DNA from: Streptomyces cacaoi
GTDB taxonomy: Bacteria > Actinomycetota > Actinomycetes > Streptomycetales > Streptomycetaceae
Assembly (NCBI RefSeq): GCF_006539165.1
Contig: NZ_BJMM01000004.1
Span: forward strand, 124,001 to 188,000
Direction: 5' to 3'
DNA length: 64,000 nucleotides
Part shown: positions 1 through 7,738 of the stretch, one piece after another
Layout: each line of letters opens with the position of its first letter
Position numbering within the stretch: the first letter of the stretch is position 1
Position numbers and translations under genes: made by a program
Notes under the pieces: generated by a model
What the model saw: only the letters and a program-made list of their open reading frames with translations
Database searches by the model: none
What the model was told of the DNA's origin: nothing

Positions 1-59
1 GCGCACGTGCCCGCGTGCCGCGCCCGCCCCTCGCCGCCTCCTTCCCGGTGGGGGCCTTC

Positions 60-80
60 CGGGCCCGGTGATCGGGCCCG
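60..80 (-). terminator. Hairpin downstream of the TetR gene
   Basis: Two copies of the self-complementary octamer CGGGCCCG (60-67 and 73-80) separated by 5 nt form an 8-bp stem just beyond the stop of the TetR gene on the minus strand. No T-run follows, as is common for actinomycete terminators. Confidence 0.45.
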
Positions 81-90
81 CCCCCGGCGG

Positions 91-939
91 TCAGCCGCGC
101 CCCTCCGGCCCGAGAAGCCCGGACAGGACCCGGGTGACGATGCGGTCGAAGATCTGCGCGGGATCCTCGTCGCCCGCCCCGACCGCCGTGCCGGCCCCGT
201 CCTCCCCGGCGGCTGTGCCTGCCTCGCCCTCCCCGTGCTGCGGGACGCCGCCGCCCGCCGCGGTCACCGCCGCCGCCACGTGCGGGTGTTCGCCCGCGGC
301 GACGGTCCTGGCGAGGAACTCCCGGTCTGCGCGCTGCCACCGGGCGAGGGTGCCTCCGTCGGTCCGGCGTGCGCGTTCGGCCCGGGTCAGTGAGCCGACC
401 ACGGACTGGAGCACGCCCACGGCCTCCAGCTTCGTCCGCGCCGGAACCGGCACCGGGGCGAGCGCGGCCAGGGCGTGTTCGAGGTAGGCGACCGTGTGCG
501 GTCCGAGCGGGCTGCCGCTCGCCGTCGCCTCCGGCAGCCACGGGTGACGCAGCTGGACCTCCCGGCTGCGGTGGGCCAGTGTGCGCAGATCGTCGAGCCA
601 GTCCCCGGAGCCGAGCCCGTCGAAGCGGACCTCGCCGGCCGCCCGGTCGATCATCAGCTCCAGCAGTTCCTCGCGGGTGGTGACGTAGCGGTAGAGCGAG
701 GCGGGGGCCGAGCCCAGCGAGCGGGCGACGGCCCGCATGGTCACCGCGGCGAGGCCCTCGGCGTCGGCCAGCCGGACACCGGCGTCGGCCAGCCGTTCCC
801 GGTCGAAGGCCGGGGCAGGACCCCGGCCGGAGAGCGCGGGCCGCAGCCAGATGCTCGCGGCATCCCGCGCGGAACCGGCGGCCGGGCCCGGGCGGCCGGG
901 GGGAGCGGACGCGTCCTGCGAACCGGTGCGGTCGGGCAC
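91..939 (-). CDS. TetR/AcrR family transcriptional repressor
   Basis: A 282-residue regulator. After about 45 residues of low complexity, an N-terminal helix-turn-helix is seen (RLADAGVRLADAEG, then VTMRAVARSLGSAPASLYRY and VTTREELLELMIDRAAGE), followed by an all-helical C-terminal ligand-binding domain of the TetR_C type. The GTG at 939 is chosen because AGGAGG lies 8 nt upstream; longer readings run into the divergent hydrolase. The gene is divergent from the alpha/beta hydrolase at 1049, and the spacer holds two operator-like dyads, so it probably represses both itself and the hydrolase. The last ~40 residues are Ala/Gly-rich and poorly constrained. The ligand cannot be predicted. Family assignment is firm; target is inferred from position. 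Confidence 0.85.
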   Translation of the reverse strand: MPDRTGSQDASAPPGRPGPAAGSARDAASIWLRPALSGRGPAPAFDRERLADAGVRLADAEGLAAVTMRAVARSLGSAPASLYRYVTTREELLELMIDRAAGEVRFDGLGSGDWLDDLRTLAHRSREVQLRHPWLPEATASGSPLGPHTVAYLEHALAALAPVPVPARTKLEAVGVLQSVVGSLTRAERARRTDGGTLARWQRADREFLARTVAAGEHPHVAAAVTAAGGGVPQHGEGEAGTAAGEDGAGTAVGAGDEDPAQIFDRIVTRVLSGLLGPEGRG

Positions 940-970
940 GGGGACCTCCTCGACGGTGCTGTACCCCTGT

Positions 971-1030
971 TTCTGCGAACAGCGTATGCAGTACCGTGAC
1001 GGAAAGGTACTGCGAACACCGATCGCAGAA
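971..1030. promoter_or_regulatory. Twin operator dyads in divergent promoter region
   Basis: Two related 19-bp sites, CTGCGAACAGCGTATGCAG (973-991) and CTGCGAACACCGATCGCAG (1010-1028), share their first nine bases and each has inverted CTGC/GCAG ends. The whole 60-bp block is symmetric about 1000.5: TTCTGCG (971-977) mirrors CGCAGAA (1024-1030), and GCAGTACC (988-995) mirrors GGTACTGC (1006-1013). The sites lie 32 bp from the TetR start and 19 bp from the hydrolase start, the expected place for an operator controlling both. Binding by the adjacent TetR protein is inferred. Confidence 0.7.
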
Positions 1031-1048
1031 AGGCCGGAAGGTGATCCC

Positions 1049-2143
1049 ATGAACGACCCGTACGCCGACGACCTCGTCTGGACCCCGGTCCGGTACGCGC
1101 ACAACGGCCCGGTCGCCCTCGCCCACGACCGGCTCGACGGGGCACACGGCACACCGCTGCTGCTCGTCATGGGGCTGGGCACGAACCGGTTCTGGTGGCC
1201 GGCCGCGCTGTGCCGGGCACTCGCCGAGGCCGGCTTCGCCGTGGCCCGCTACGACCAGCGCGACGCGGGCGGGTCGACGCGGATGCCGGACACCTCCGTC
1301 CGCAACCCGTTCAAGGCCCTCTTCGGCAGACGCGGCGAGTCCTACACCTCCGAGGACATGACCGACGACGCCGTCGCCGTCCTGGACGCCCTCGGCTGGG
1401 ACCGTGCGTATGTCTTCGGCCATTCGCTGGGTGGCGTGATCGCGCAGCGCATCGCCCTGCGGCACCCGGACCGGGTGCGCGGCGTGGTCTCCTCCTCCGC
1501 CCTGTCCAGCGACACCGCCGGGCTGCGGGTGCTGCGCCATCTCCGGCCCGGCCTGCCGCTCCGGCTCGCCCGCGCCCGGTTCCCGGAGGGCCGCGAGGGC
1601 GAGGTGGAGGCCGCGCTCGCGGTCCGGCGCGGGGTCGCCTCGCCCGGCTATCCGTTCGACGAGGAGGTGGCCCGTGCCTGGGCCCGGGCACAGGCCGACG
1701 CCGGGCCCCGGGACACCCGGGCCCAGAGCCGGCAGATCGGCGCCCAGTGGCACGGCCCTCCGCTGCGGGCGCTGCGCCGGCCGCTGCTGGTCCTGCACGG
1801 GGAGCAGGACCAGCTGCTGCGGCTCTCCGCCGCCCGGGCCACCGCCCGCGCCGTCCCCGGCTCCCGCCTGGTCACCTTCCCCGGCGTCGGCCACGACCTG
1901 CCCGCGCCGCTCGCGCCCGTCGTCGCCCGCGAGGTGCGGGCGCTGGCCGACGCAGCCGACACAGCCGACACAGCCGAGGCAGCCGAGGCAGGCCAGGCAA
2001 CCGGGGTAGGCGACGCGAGCGGTGCGGCCGGTGTGGCCGGTGCGGCGGACCCGGTGGACACGGCGGGTGCGGCTGACACGGCAGGCGCGGCCGACGCGGA
2101 GGGAGTGGTCGACGCGGAAGGCGCGGCGGCGGCCGGGCGGTGA
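1049..2143 (+). CDS. Alpha/beta hydrolase with low-complexity C-terminal tail
   Basis: A 364-residue serine hydrolase. The nucleophile elbow GHSLGG places the catalytic Ser at residue 126; the acid is probably in GEQDQLL and the histidine in GVGHDLP, so a complete triad is present. The N-terminal sheet (TPLLLVMGLG, then ARYDQRDAGGS) resembles haloalkane dehalogenase and epoxide hydrolase relatives and esterases; the substrate is not predictable. The last ~65 residues are an Ala/Asp/Thr repeat (ADTADTAEAAEAG...) encoded by a 9-nt coding repeat near 1949-1990, and are probably not part of the fold. The ATG at 1049 has GGAAGG upstream. It is divergent from and likely controlled by the TetR gene. 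Confidence 0.85.
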   Translation: MNDPYADDLVWTPVRYAHNGPVALAHDRLDGAHGTPLLLVMGLGTNRFWWPAALCRALAEAGFAVARYDQRDAGGSTRMPDTSVRNPFKALFGRRGESYTSEDMTDDAVAVLDALGWDRAYVFGHSLGGVIAQRIALRHPDRVRGVVSSSALSSDTAGLRVLRHLRPGLPLRLARARFPEGREGEVEAALAVRRGVASPGYPFDEEVARAWARAQADAGPRDTRAQSRQIGAQWHGPPLRALRRPLLVLHGEQDQLLRLSAARATARAVPGSRLVTFPGVGHDLPAPLAPVVAREVRALADAADTADTAEAAEAGQATGVGDASGAAGVAGAADPVDTAGAADTAGAADAEGVVDAEGAAAAGR

Positions 2144-2378
2144 GCGGGTCCAGGTGGGCGGAGCCCGGGGCCGCCACCGGAACGAGTGAAAAGGCGAACC
2201 GGTGTGTGGCCGTGCCCCCGGGTGTCCGGCGAGGCGGGGCGGCGGCCGGACGGCGGGTCCCGGCCCCCTGCCACCGGGCGTTTCACCGCATCGCGGGGCC
2301 CGGCCCGGTGCCCGGAAGGCGGCCCTGCGCCGGGGCCGGGAGCACCGTGCGGCCCGCACGCGTGTCCCCCGGGCGGCC

Positions 2379-2390
2379 TATGGTGGCGGC
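2379..2390 (+). promoter_or_regulatory. -10 box for leaderless recQ
   Basis: TATGGT (2379-2384) ends 6 nt before the ATG at 2391 and no Shine-Dalgarno sequence is visible, the pattern expected for a leaderless actinomycete transcript. No convincing -35 is seen. Confidence 0.5.
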
Positions 2391-4307
2391 ATGCTTCAGG
2401 AGAGTGCCGGCGGGGCCCAGGGGGCCGGGGAGTCGGAGGCGCTGCACACGCTGCGCCGGGTGTTCGGATACGACGCGTTCCGCGGCGAGCAGGGCCAGAT
2501 CATCGATCATGTGGTCGGTGGTGGCGACGCCGTCGTGCTGATGCCGACGGGCGGCGGCAAGTCGCTGTGCTACCAGATCCCCGCGCTGGTCAGACCGGGT
2601 ACGGGCGTGGTGATCTCGCCGCTGATCGCCCTCATGCAGGACCAGGTCGACGCCCTGCGGGCCCTCGGTGTCCGCGCCGGCTTCATCAACTCCACGCTGG
2701 ATTTCGAGGAGCGCCGCGTCGTCGAGGCCGAATTCCTCGCCGGGGAGCTGGACCTGCTCTATCTGGCCCCCGAGCGGCTCCGCCTGGAGGCCACGGCGTC
2801 GCTGCTGGAGCGCGGCAAGATCTCCCTCTTCGCGATCGACGAGGCGCACTGCGTCTCCCAGTGGGGCCACGACTTCCGGCCCGACTACCTGGAGCTGGCC
2901 GTGCTCGGGGAGCGCTGGCCCGAGGTCCCCCGGATCGCGCTGACCGCCACCGCCACCCCCGACACCCACCGCGAGATCGGCCAGCGGCTCGGCATGCCGT
3001 CCGCGCGCTCCTTCGTGGCCAGCTTCGACCGGCCCAACATCCAGTACCGGATCGTGCCCAAGCGGGATCCGCGCAAGCAGCTCCTGCGCTTCGTGAAGGA
3101 GGAGCACGCGGGCGACGCCGGCATCGTCTACTGCCTCTCCCGCAACAGCGTGGAGCGTACCGCCGAGTTCCTGTCGGGGAACGGGGTGGAGGCCGTGCCC
3201 TACCACGCCGGGCTCGACGCGGGCACGCGCGCCGCACACCAGGCGCGGTTCCTGCGCGAGGACGGCCTGGTCGTGGTGGCCACCATCGCCTTCGGCATGG
3301 GGATCGACAAGCCCGACGTCCGCTTCGTCGCGCACCTCGATCTGCCCAAGTCCGTCGAGGGGTACTACCAGGAGACGGGCCGCGCCGGGCGTGACGGGCT
3401 GCCGTCCACGGCCTGGCTCGCCTACGGGCTCCAGGACGTCGTCCAGCAGCGCAAGTTGATCGAGAGCGGCGAGGGGGACCAGGCGTTCCAGCGCCGCGCC
3501 CGCGGCCACCTGGACGCGATGCTCGCGCTGTGCGAGACGGTGCGCTGCCGCCGGGGCGAGCTGCTGGCGTACTTCGGTCAGGAGCCGGAGCAGGGTGCCG
3601 AGGGGTACCGCTGCGGCAACTGCGACACCTGCCTCACCCCGCCCGAGACGTGGGACGCCACGGTGCCCGCGCAGAAGGTCCTCTCGGCCGTGGTCCGGCT
3701 GAAGCGGGAGCGCGGCCAGAAGTTCGGCTCGGGTCACATCGTCGATCTGCTGCTCGGCCGCAAGACGGCCAAGGTGATCCAGTTCGACCACGACGCGCTC
3801 ACCGTCTTCGGCATCGGCACCGAGCTGGGCGAGCCCGAATGGCGCGGCGTGGTACGCCAGTTGCTCGCGCAGGGGCTGATGGAGGTGGAGGGCGAGCACG
3901 GCACGCTCGTCCTCACCGACGCCAGCGCGGACGTGCTGCGCGGGGCGCGCGAGGTGCGGATGCGCAAGGACGTGCTGCCGGCGCAGCAGGCCCGCTCCGG
4001 CGGTGGGCAGCGCTCCCGCGGCGGTGGGGGCGGGCGCTCCGCGGCAGCGGTCGATCTGCCCGAGGAGCTGCAACCCGTCTTCGACGCGCTCCGTGCCTGG
4101 CGCGCCGAGCGGGCGCGGGAGCAGGGCGTGCCCGCGTATGTGGTCTTCCACGACGCCACGTTGCGGGAGGTCGCGGTGCGGCAGCCGGGCACTCTCGGGG
4201 AGTTGGGGGAGCTGCCGGGGGTCGGGGAGAAGAAGCTGGCGACGTACGGGGAGAGCCTGCTGGGCGAACTGGGCCGGCTGCTCGACGGCGAGGGCGCGCC
4301 CGGCTGA
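2391..4307 (+). CDS. recQ: ATP-dependent DNA helicase RecQ
   Basis: A 638-residue 3'-5' DNA helicase of homologous recombination and fork repair. Order of domains: helicase core with Walker A PTGGGKS (Lys57) and DEAH (150-153) followed by the aromatic-rich loop [13 protein letters not shown]; motif [12 protein letters not shown]; a RecQ zinc-binding segment with CRR...CGNCDTC; winged helix; a Gly/Arg/Ser linker ([14 protein letters not shown]); and a C-terminal HRDC domain ([13 protein letters not shown]... [13 protein letters not shown]). Length agrees with bacterial RecQ. The ATG at 2391 is chosen because a -10 box lies just upstream; an in-frame extension to 2202 has no family similarity. 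The gene appears monocistronic. Confidence 0.95.
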   Translation: MLQESAGGAQGAGESEALHTLRRVFGYDAFRGEQGQIIDHVVGGGDAVVLMPTGGGKSLCYQIPALVRPGTGVVISPLIALMQDQVDALRALGVRAGFINSTLDFEERRVVEAEFLAGELDLLYLAPERLRLEATASLLERGKISLFAIDEAHCVSQWGHDFRPDYLELAVLGERWPEVPRIALTATATPDTHREIGQRLGMPSARSFVASFDRPNIQYRIVPKRDPRKQLLRFVKEEHAGDAGIVYCLSRNSVERTAEFLSGNGVEAVPYHAGLDAGTRAAHQARFLREDGLVVVATIAFGMGIDKPDVRFVAHLDLPKSVEGYYQETGRAGRDGLPSTAWLAYGLQDVVQQRKLIESGEGDQAFQRRARGHLDAMLALCETVRCRRGELLAYFGQEPEQGAEGYRCGNCDTCLTPPETWDATVPAQKVLSAVVRLKRERGQKFGSGHIVDLLLGRKTAKVIQFDHDALTVFGIGTELGEPEWRGVVRQLLAQGLMEVEGEHGTLVLTDASADVLRGAREVRMRKDVLPAQQARSGGGQRSRGGGGGRSAAAVDLPEELQPVFDALRAWRAERAREQGVPAYVVFHDATLREVAVRQPGTLGELGELPGVGEKKLATYGESLLGELGRLLDGEGAPG

Positions 4308-4344
4308 TCCCGCCCTGCCGGCCCCGCCCCTCCCGTCCCCGCTG

Positions 4345-4445
4345 GGGAGCCGGAAGGGGCGGGAGCGCGGGAGCCCCGGAAGGGGCGGGCGGGCCAGGGA
4401 GCCGTGGAAAGGACGGGCCGGGAAGAAGCTCCGGAAGGATGGGGG
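4345..4445. repeat. Degenerate ~23-28 nt tandem repeat in recQ-fah spacer
   Basis: Four diverged copies of a unit starting GGGAGCC and continuing with GGAAGGGGCGGG begin at about 4345, 4369, 4397 and 4420. They fill most of the spacer between the convergent recQ and fumarylacetoacetase genes. No gene is seen here. Confidence 0.6.
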
Positions 4446-4469
4446 AAGGACAGGCAGGAACGGTAGGCG

Positions 4470-5675
4470 TCAGACGGCCGGGTGCACCCGGCCGGTCACC
4501 TCGCCGAGGCCGATCCGCGCACCGTCCGGGCCGGGTGCCCACGCGGCGAGCGTCACCTCGTCCCCGTCCTCCAGGAACGCCCGCTCGCCGTCGGGCAGTT
4601 GCAGCGGCGTCTTCCCGCCCCAGGTCAGCTCCAGCAGACAGCCGCGCTGTTCGGGCGCGTCCCCGCTGACGGTCCCGGAGGCGAAGAGGTCACCGGTGCG
4701 CAGCGAGGCCCCGTTCACGGTCATGTGCGCGAGCTGCTGCGCCGCCGTCCAGTACATGGCGGAGAACGGGGGTTCGGAGATGGTGTGGCCGTTGAGCCGC
4801 ACGGTGAGCCGCAGATCGAGGCCCCAGTTCTCGGCGCCGTCCACGGTGTCGTCGAGGTAGGGCAGCGGCGGCACATCGCGCGGCGGCGGGGCGACGCGTG
4901 CGGCGTCGAGCGCGTCCAGCGGCGTGATCCACGGGGAGACGGAGGTGGCGAAGGACTTGCCGAGGAAGGGGCCGAGCGGCACGTACTCCCACGCCTGGAT
5001 GTCCCGCGCGGACCAGTCGTTGAGCAGGGTCACGCCGAACACGTGCTCGCGGAAGTCCTCCAGGCCGACGCGGGAGCCGTGCGGGCTCGGGGTGCCCACG
5101 ACGAAGCCGACCTCGGCCTCGATGTCGAGCCGGCGGGACGGGCCGAACAGCGGTGCGGTCTCGCCCGGCGGCTTGCGCTGGCCCTGCGGCCGCACGACCG
5201 GTGTGCCGGAGACGACGACGGTCCCGGCCCGGCCGTGGTAACCGATCGGCAGATGCTTCCAGTTGGGGGTGAGCGCGTCACCGTCCGGGCGGAAGATCCG
5301 GCCGACGTTGGTGGCGTGGTGCTCGCTCGCGTAGAAGTCGACGTAGTCCGCGACGTCGAACGGCAGGTGCAGCGTCACCCCGGACAGCGGGTGCAGATGG
5401 CGCGCGGCCCGCTCGCGGTGTGCGTCGTCGGTGAGCCAGGCGCGCAGCTGCGCCCGTACGTCCTGCCAGGTCGAACGCCCGGCCGCCATCAGGGCGTTGA
5501 GCGTGGGCTGTTGCAGCAGGTCCGTGTGCGCGGAGCCGAACTCGGCCGCGGCCGCGCCCGCGTCGAGCACGTCGTCGCCGAACCGGACGCCGACGCGGCG
5601 GTGGCCGGGGCGGTCCGGGGTGGTGAAGAGGCCGTACGGAAGGTTGTCCGGGCCGAAGAGGGCTGTGTCACTCAT
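4470..5675 (-). CDS. fahA: Fumarylacetoacetase
   Basis: A 401-residue hydrolase that splits fumarylacetoacetate to fumarate and acetoacetate, the last step of tyrosine/homogentisate breakdown. It shows the small N-terminal SH3-like domain and the FAH catalytic barrel: DYVDFYASEHHATNVG carries the catalytic His and a Ca/Mg ligand Asp, EAEVGFVVG supplies Glu ligands, and NDWSARDIQAWEYVPLGPF plus GKSFATSVSPW form the rest of the metal and substrate site. Length fits the FAH family (about 400-420). The ATG at 5675 begins MSDTALFG. No other homogentisate gene is nearby, so the rest of the pathway must be elsewhere. Confidence 0.95.
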   Translation of the reverse strand: MSDTALFGPDNLPYGLFTTPDRPGHRRVGVRFGDDVLDAGAAAAEFGSAHTDLLQQPTLNALMAAGRSTWQDVRAQLRAWLTDDAHRERAARHLHPLSGVTLHLPFDVADYVDFYASEHHATNVGRIFRPDGDALTPNWKHLPIGYHGRAGTVVVSGTPVVRPQGQRKPPGETAPLFGPSRRLDIEAEVGFVVGTPSPHGSRVGLEDFREHVFGVTLLNDWSARDIQAWEYVPLGPFLGKSFATSVSPWITPLDALDAARVAPPPRDVPPLPYLDDTVDGAENWGLDLRLTVRLNGHTISEPPFSAMYWTAAQQLAHMTVNGASLRTGDLFASGTVSGDAPEQRGCLLELTWGGKTPLQLPDGERAFLEDGDEVTLAAWAPGPDGARIGLGEVTGRVHPAV

Positions 5676-5769
5676 GCGGCTCAGGTTATGGCTCCGTACT
5701 GCTGTGGTGAAGGCTGCAAAGCACCGGTCAAGGTATGGCCGTGATCATGCCGTCTTGTCCCGATAACTC

Positions 5770-5798
5770 TTGGCGGAACGGGGGTTCGGCCGTAGCGT
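5770..5798 (+). promoter_or_regulatory. Sigma70-type promoter upstream of ATP-grasp gene
   Basis: TTGGCG (5770-5775) and TAGCGT (5793-5798) are separated by 17 nt, good matches to the HrdB-type consensus. It lies about 105 bp before the GTG start of the ATP-grasp gene. Inferred from sequence only. Confidence 0.5.
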
Positions 5799-5908
5799 GC
5801 TGTGCGGGGCACGGAGGGGGGCCGCGGAGGGGAGACCGTGGCGTGCGCACGGGCCGGACCGCCCGGACGCGCCTGCCGTGACGTGCCCCGTTGGGGGGCG
5901 ACCAAGTG

Positions 5909-7174
5909 GTGAGCACAGTGCGCGACGGCCTGCACATCGGTCTGGACACCTCGGTGCCCGGGCTCGTCGTGAAGATCGGGAACTATCCGCTGCACCACGG
6001 CGGCGTGGGGGCCATCCGCAGCCTGGGCCGGCTCGGGGTGCCGATGTACGCGCTCACCGAGGACAGATGGACCCCGGCGGCGCGTTCACGCTATCTGCGC
6101 GAGGCGTTCGTCTGGCCGACGACCGGGTGCGAGCCGGCCGAACGGCTGGTGGACGGGCTGCTCGCGGCGGCCCGCCGGCTCCGCGGACCGGCCGTGCTCT
6201 TCCCCACCGACGAGGAGGCGGCCGTGCTGGTCGCCGAGCACCACGAGGAGCTGCGCCCGCACTTCCTCCTGCCGCCCGTCGACCCGGGGCTGCCCCGCCG
6301 GCTGGCCAGCAAGCAGGCGCTGTACGAGCTGTGTGTGGAGCACGGGGTGCCCGCCCCGGTGAGCACGGCGCCGCAGACCTACGCCGAGGTCGAGTGGTTC
6401 GCCTCGCGCGCCCGCTTCCCCGTCGTCGCCAAGAACCGGGAGGCGTATCTGCGCCGGGCGCGGCCCGCCGTCCCCGGCACGACCCGGGTGTCCGGGCCCC
6501 GGGAACTCCTCGCGCTGGCCCGCGGCTGGGGCGACCGGCCGGGCGTCGTCCTCCAGGAGTATCTGCCGCCCCGGTTCGCCGAGGACTGGATCGTGCACGC
6601 CTGCTTCGGCGCCGACGGTGAACCCCGCGCGGTGTTCACCGGAGTGAAGGTGCGCTCCTGGCCGCCGCACGCGGGCATGACGGCGGCGGCCTGCACGGTG
6701 GACAACCCCGAACTCGCCTACCTGAGCGCACAGTTCGTCAAGCAGATCGGCTACGCCGGGATCGCCGACATGGACTGGCGCTTCGACCGCCGCGACGGCC
6801 GCTACAAGCTGCTGGACTTCAACCCCAGGACGGGCGCCCAGTTCCGGATGTTCGAGAGCACCACCGGCGTCGATGTCGTCCGGGCCCAGCATCTGGAGCT
6901 GACCGGGCGCACCGTTCCCGCCGGCGAACAGCGCGAAGGGCGGCGCTATGTCGTCGAACACGTCGACGCGGCGGCCCGGTTGGCGTACCTCGGCCGCGGC
7001 CGGCGCGACTACCGGCCGCGGGACCTGCCGGCGGGCCGCACCGGCGGCACGGAGCTGGCCTGGGCCGCCGCCGACGACCCGCTCCCGGCCGCCGTCGCCC
7101 TGGCCCGACTGGCCCGCCCCGGCGCCCGCCACCTGTGGCAACTCTGGCGCGGCAGCCGCGGGACACACCGCTGA
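5909..7174 (+). CDS. ATP-grasp carboxylate-amine ligase
   Basis: A 421-residue member of the ATP-grasp superfamily, enzymes that activate a carboxylate as acyl phosphate and join it to an amine or thiol. An N-terminal pre-grasp region (VVKIGNYPLHHGGVGAIRSLG... PTDEEAAVLVAEH) precedes the ATP-binding part with VVAKNRE (nucleotide-binding Lys), LQEYLPPRFAEDW and the metal site DMDWRF...LLDFNPRTGAQF. GTG at 5909 (or 5906) follows a GGGGGG ribosome site. The nearest described relatives are D-aspartate ligase-like and peptide-forming ligases; the substrates are unknown. It is followed, after a repeat-filled 564-bp spacer, by an FAD oxidoreductase on the same strand, suggesting a two-enzyme modification pathway. 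Confidence 0.8.
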   Translation: MSTVRDGLHIGLDTSVPGLVVKIGNYPLHHGGVGAIRSLGRLGVPMYALTEDRWTPAARSRYLREAFVWPTTGCEPAERLVDGLLAAARRLRGPAVLFPTDEEAAVLVAEHHEELRPHFLLPPVDPGLPRRLASKQALYELCVEHGVPAPVSTAPQTYAEVEWFASRARFPVVAKNREAYLRRARPAVPGTTRVSGPRELLALARGWGDRPGVVLQEYLPPRFAEDWIVHACFGADGEPRAVFTGVKVRSWPPHAGMTAAACTVDNPELAYLSAQFVKQIGYAGIADMDWRFDRRDGRYKLLDFNPRTGAQFRMFESTTGVDVVRAQHLELTGRTVPAGEQREGRRYVVEHVDAAARLAYLGRGRRDYRPRDLPAGRTGGTELAWAAADDPLPAAVALARLARPGARHLWQLWRGSRGTHR

Positions 7175-7203
7175 CCGGACCCGGCGGCCCGGGCGGGCCC
7201 GAC

Positions 7204-7254
7204 GGCAGGACGCACCGAACGGCACGACGGACCGAACGGCACGACGGACCGAAC
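7204..7254. repeat. 17-nt tandem repeat, three units
   Basis: GGCACGACGGACCGAAC occurs twice in perfect tandem (7221-7237, 7238-7254), preceded by a diverged copy at 7204-7220. It lies in the spacer between the ATP-grasp and FAD oxidoreductase genes. Bases 7255-7474 continue with more degenerate GGCACG/GAGCAGCG-type repetition and no gene. Confidence 0.8.
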
Positions 7255-7474
7255 GCACGGCCGCCCGAGCGGCACGACGACCGGGCGAGGTCGGCAACGG
7301 GCCGAACCGGCACGGCGATCGAGGACGACAGCGAGCGGCGCCCGACCGGCCCGGCGAGCAGCGGGGCGAGCAGCGCAACGACCGGCACGGCGAGCAGCGC
7401 GAGCGAGCGGCACCGGGCGGCGACAGGGCCCGGACCGACAGCGGGAGTCAAACCGGCAACGGGACACACCAACC

Positions 7475-7718
7475 GGACACCGACGACGGGCCACCGACAA
7501 CGGGCCACCGACGACGGGCCACCGGCAACGAGGCGCGGAGAGCAGGCCGCCGACAACGAGGCGCGGAGAGCAGGCCGCCGACAACGAGGCGTCGACAACG
7601 GGACGTCGACAACGGGACGTCGACAACGGGACGTCGACAACGGGGCAGCGAGAACGGGACACCCACAACGGGACACGCGACCGGACATACGACCGGACAT
7701 ACGACCGGACACACAACC
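7475..7718. repeat. 14-nt minisatellite passing into a 12-nt minisatellite
   Basis: Fourteen units of 14 nt run without a gap from 7475 to 7670. Typical units are GGCCACCGACAACG (7489) and GGACGTCGACAACG (7601, 7615, 7629); two units form a perfectly duplicated 28-nt pair at 7531-7558 and 7559-7586. From 7671 the period changes to 12 nt: GGACATACGACC at 7683 and 7695, with variants at 7671 and 7707. The array ends just before the GTG and ribosome site of the FAD oxidoreductase. Because 14 is not a multiple of 3 it cannot encode a simple protein repeat in one frame, and I regard it as non-coding. Confidence 0.9.
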
Positions 7719-7738
7719 GGACACAGGGAGGGAACCCG

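Noticed and set aside
7475..7718. CRISPR-like array
   Set aside because: Units of 12-14 nt without spacers and without cas genes; it is a minisatellite.
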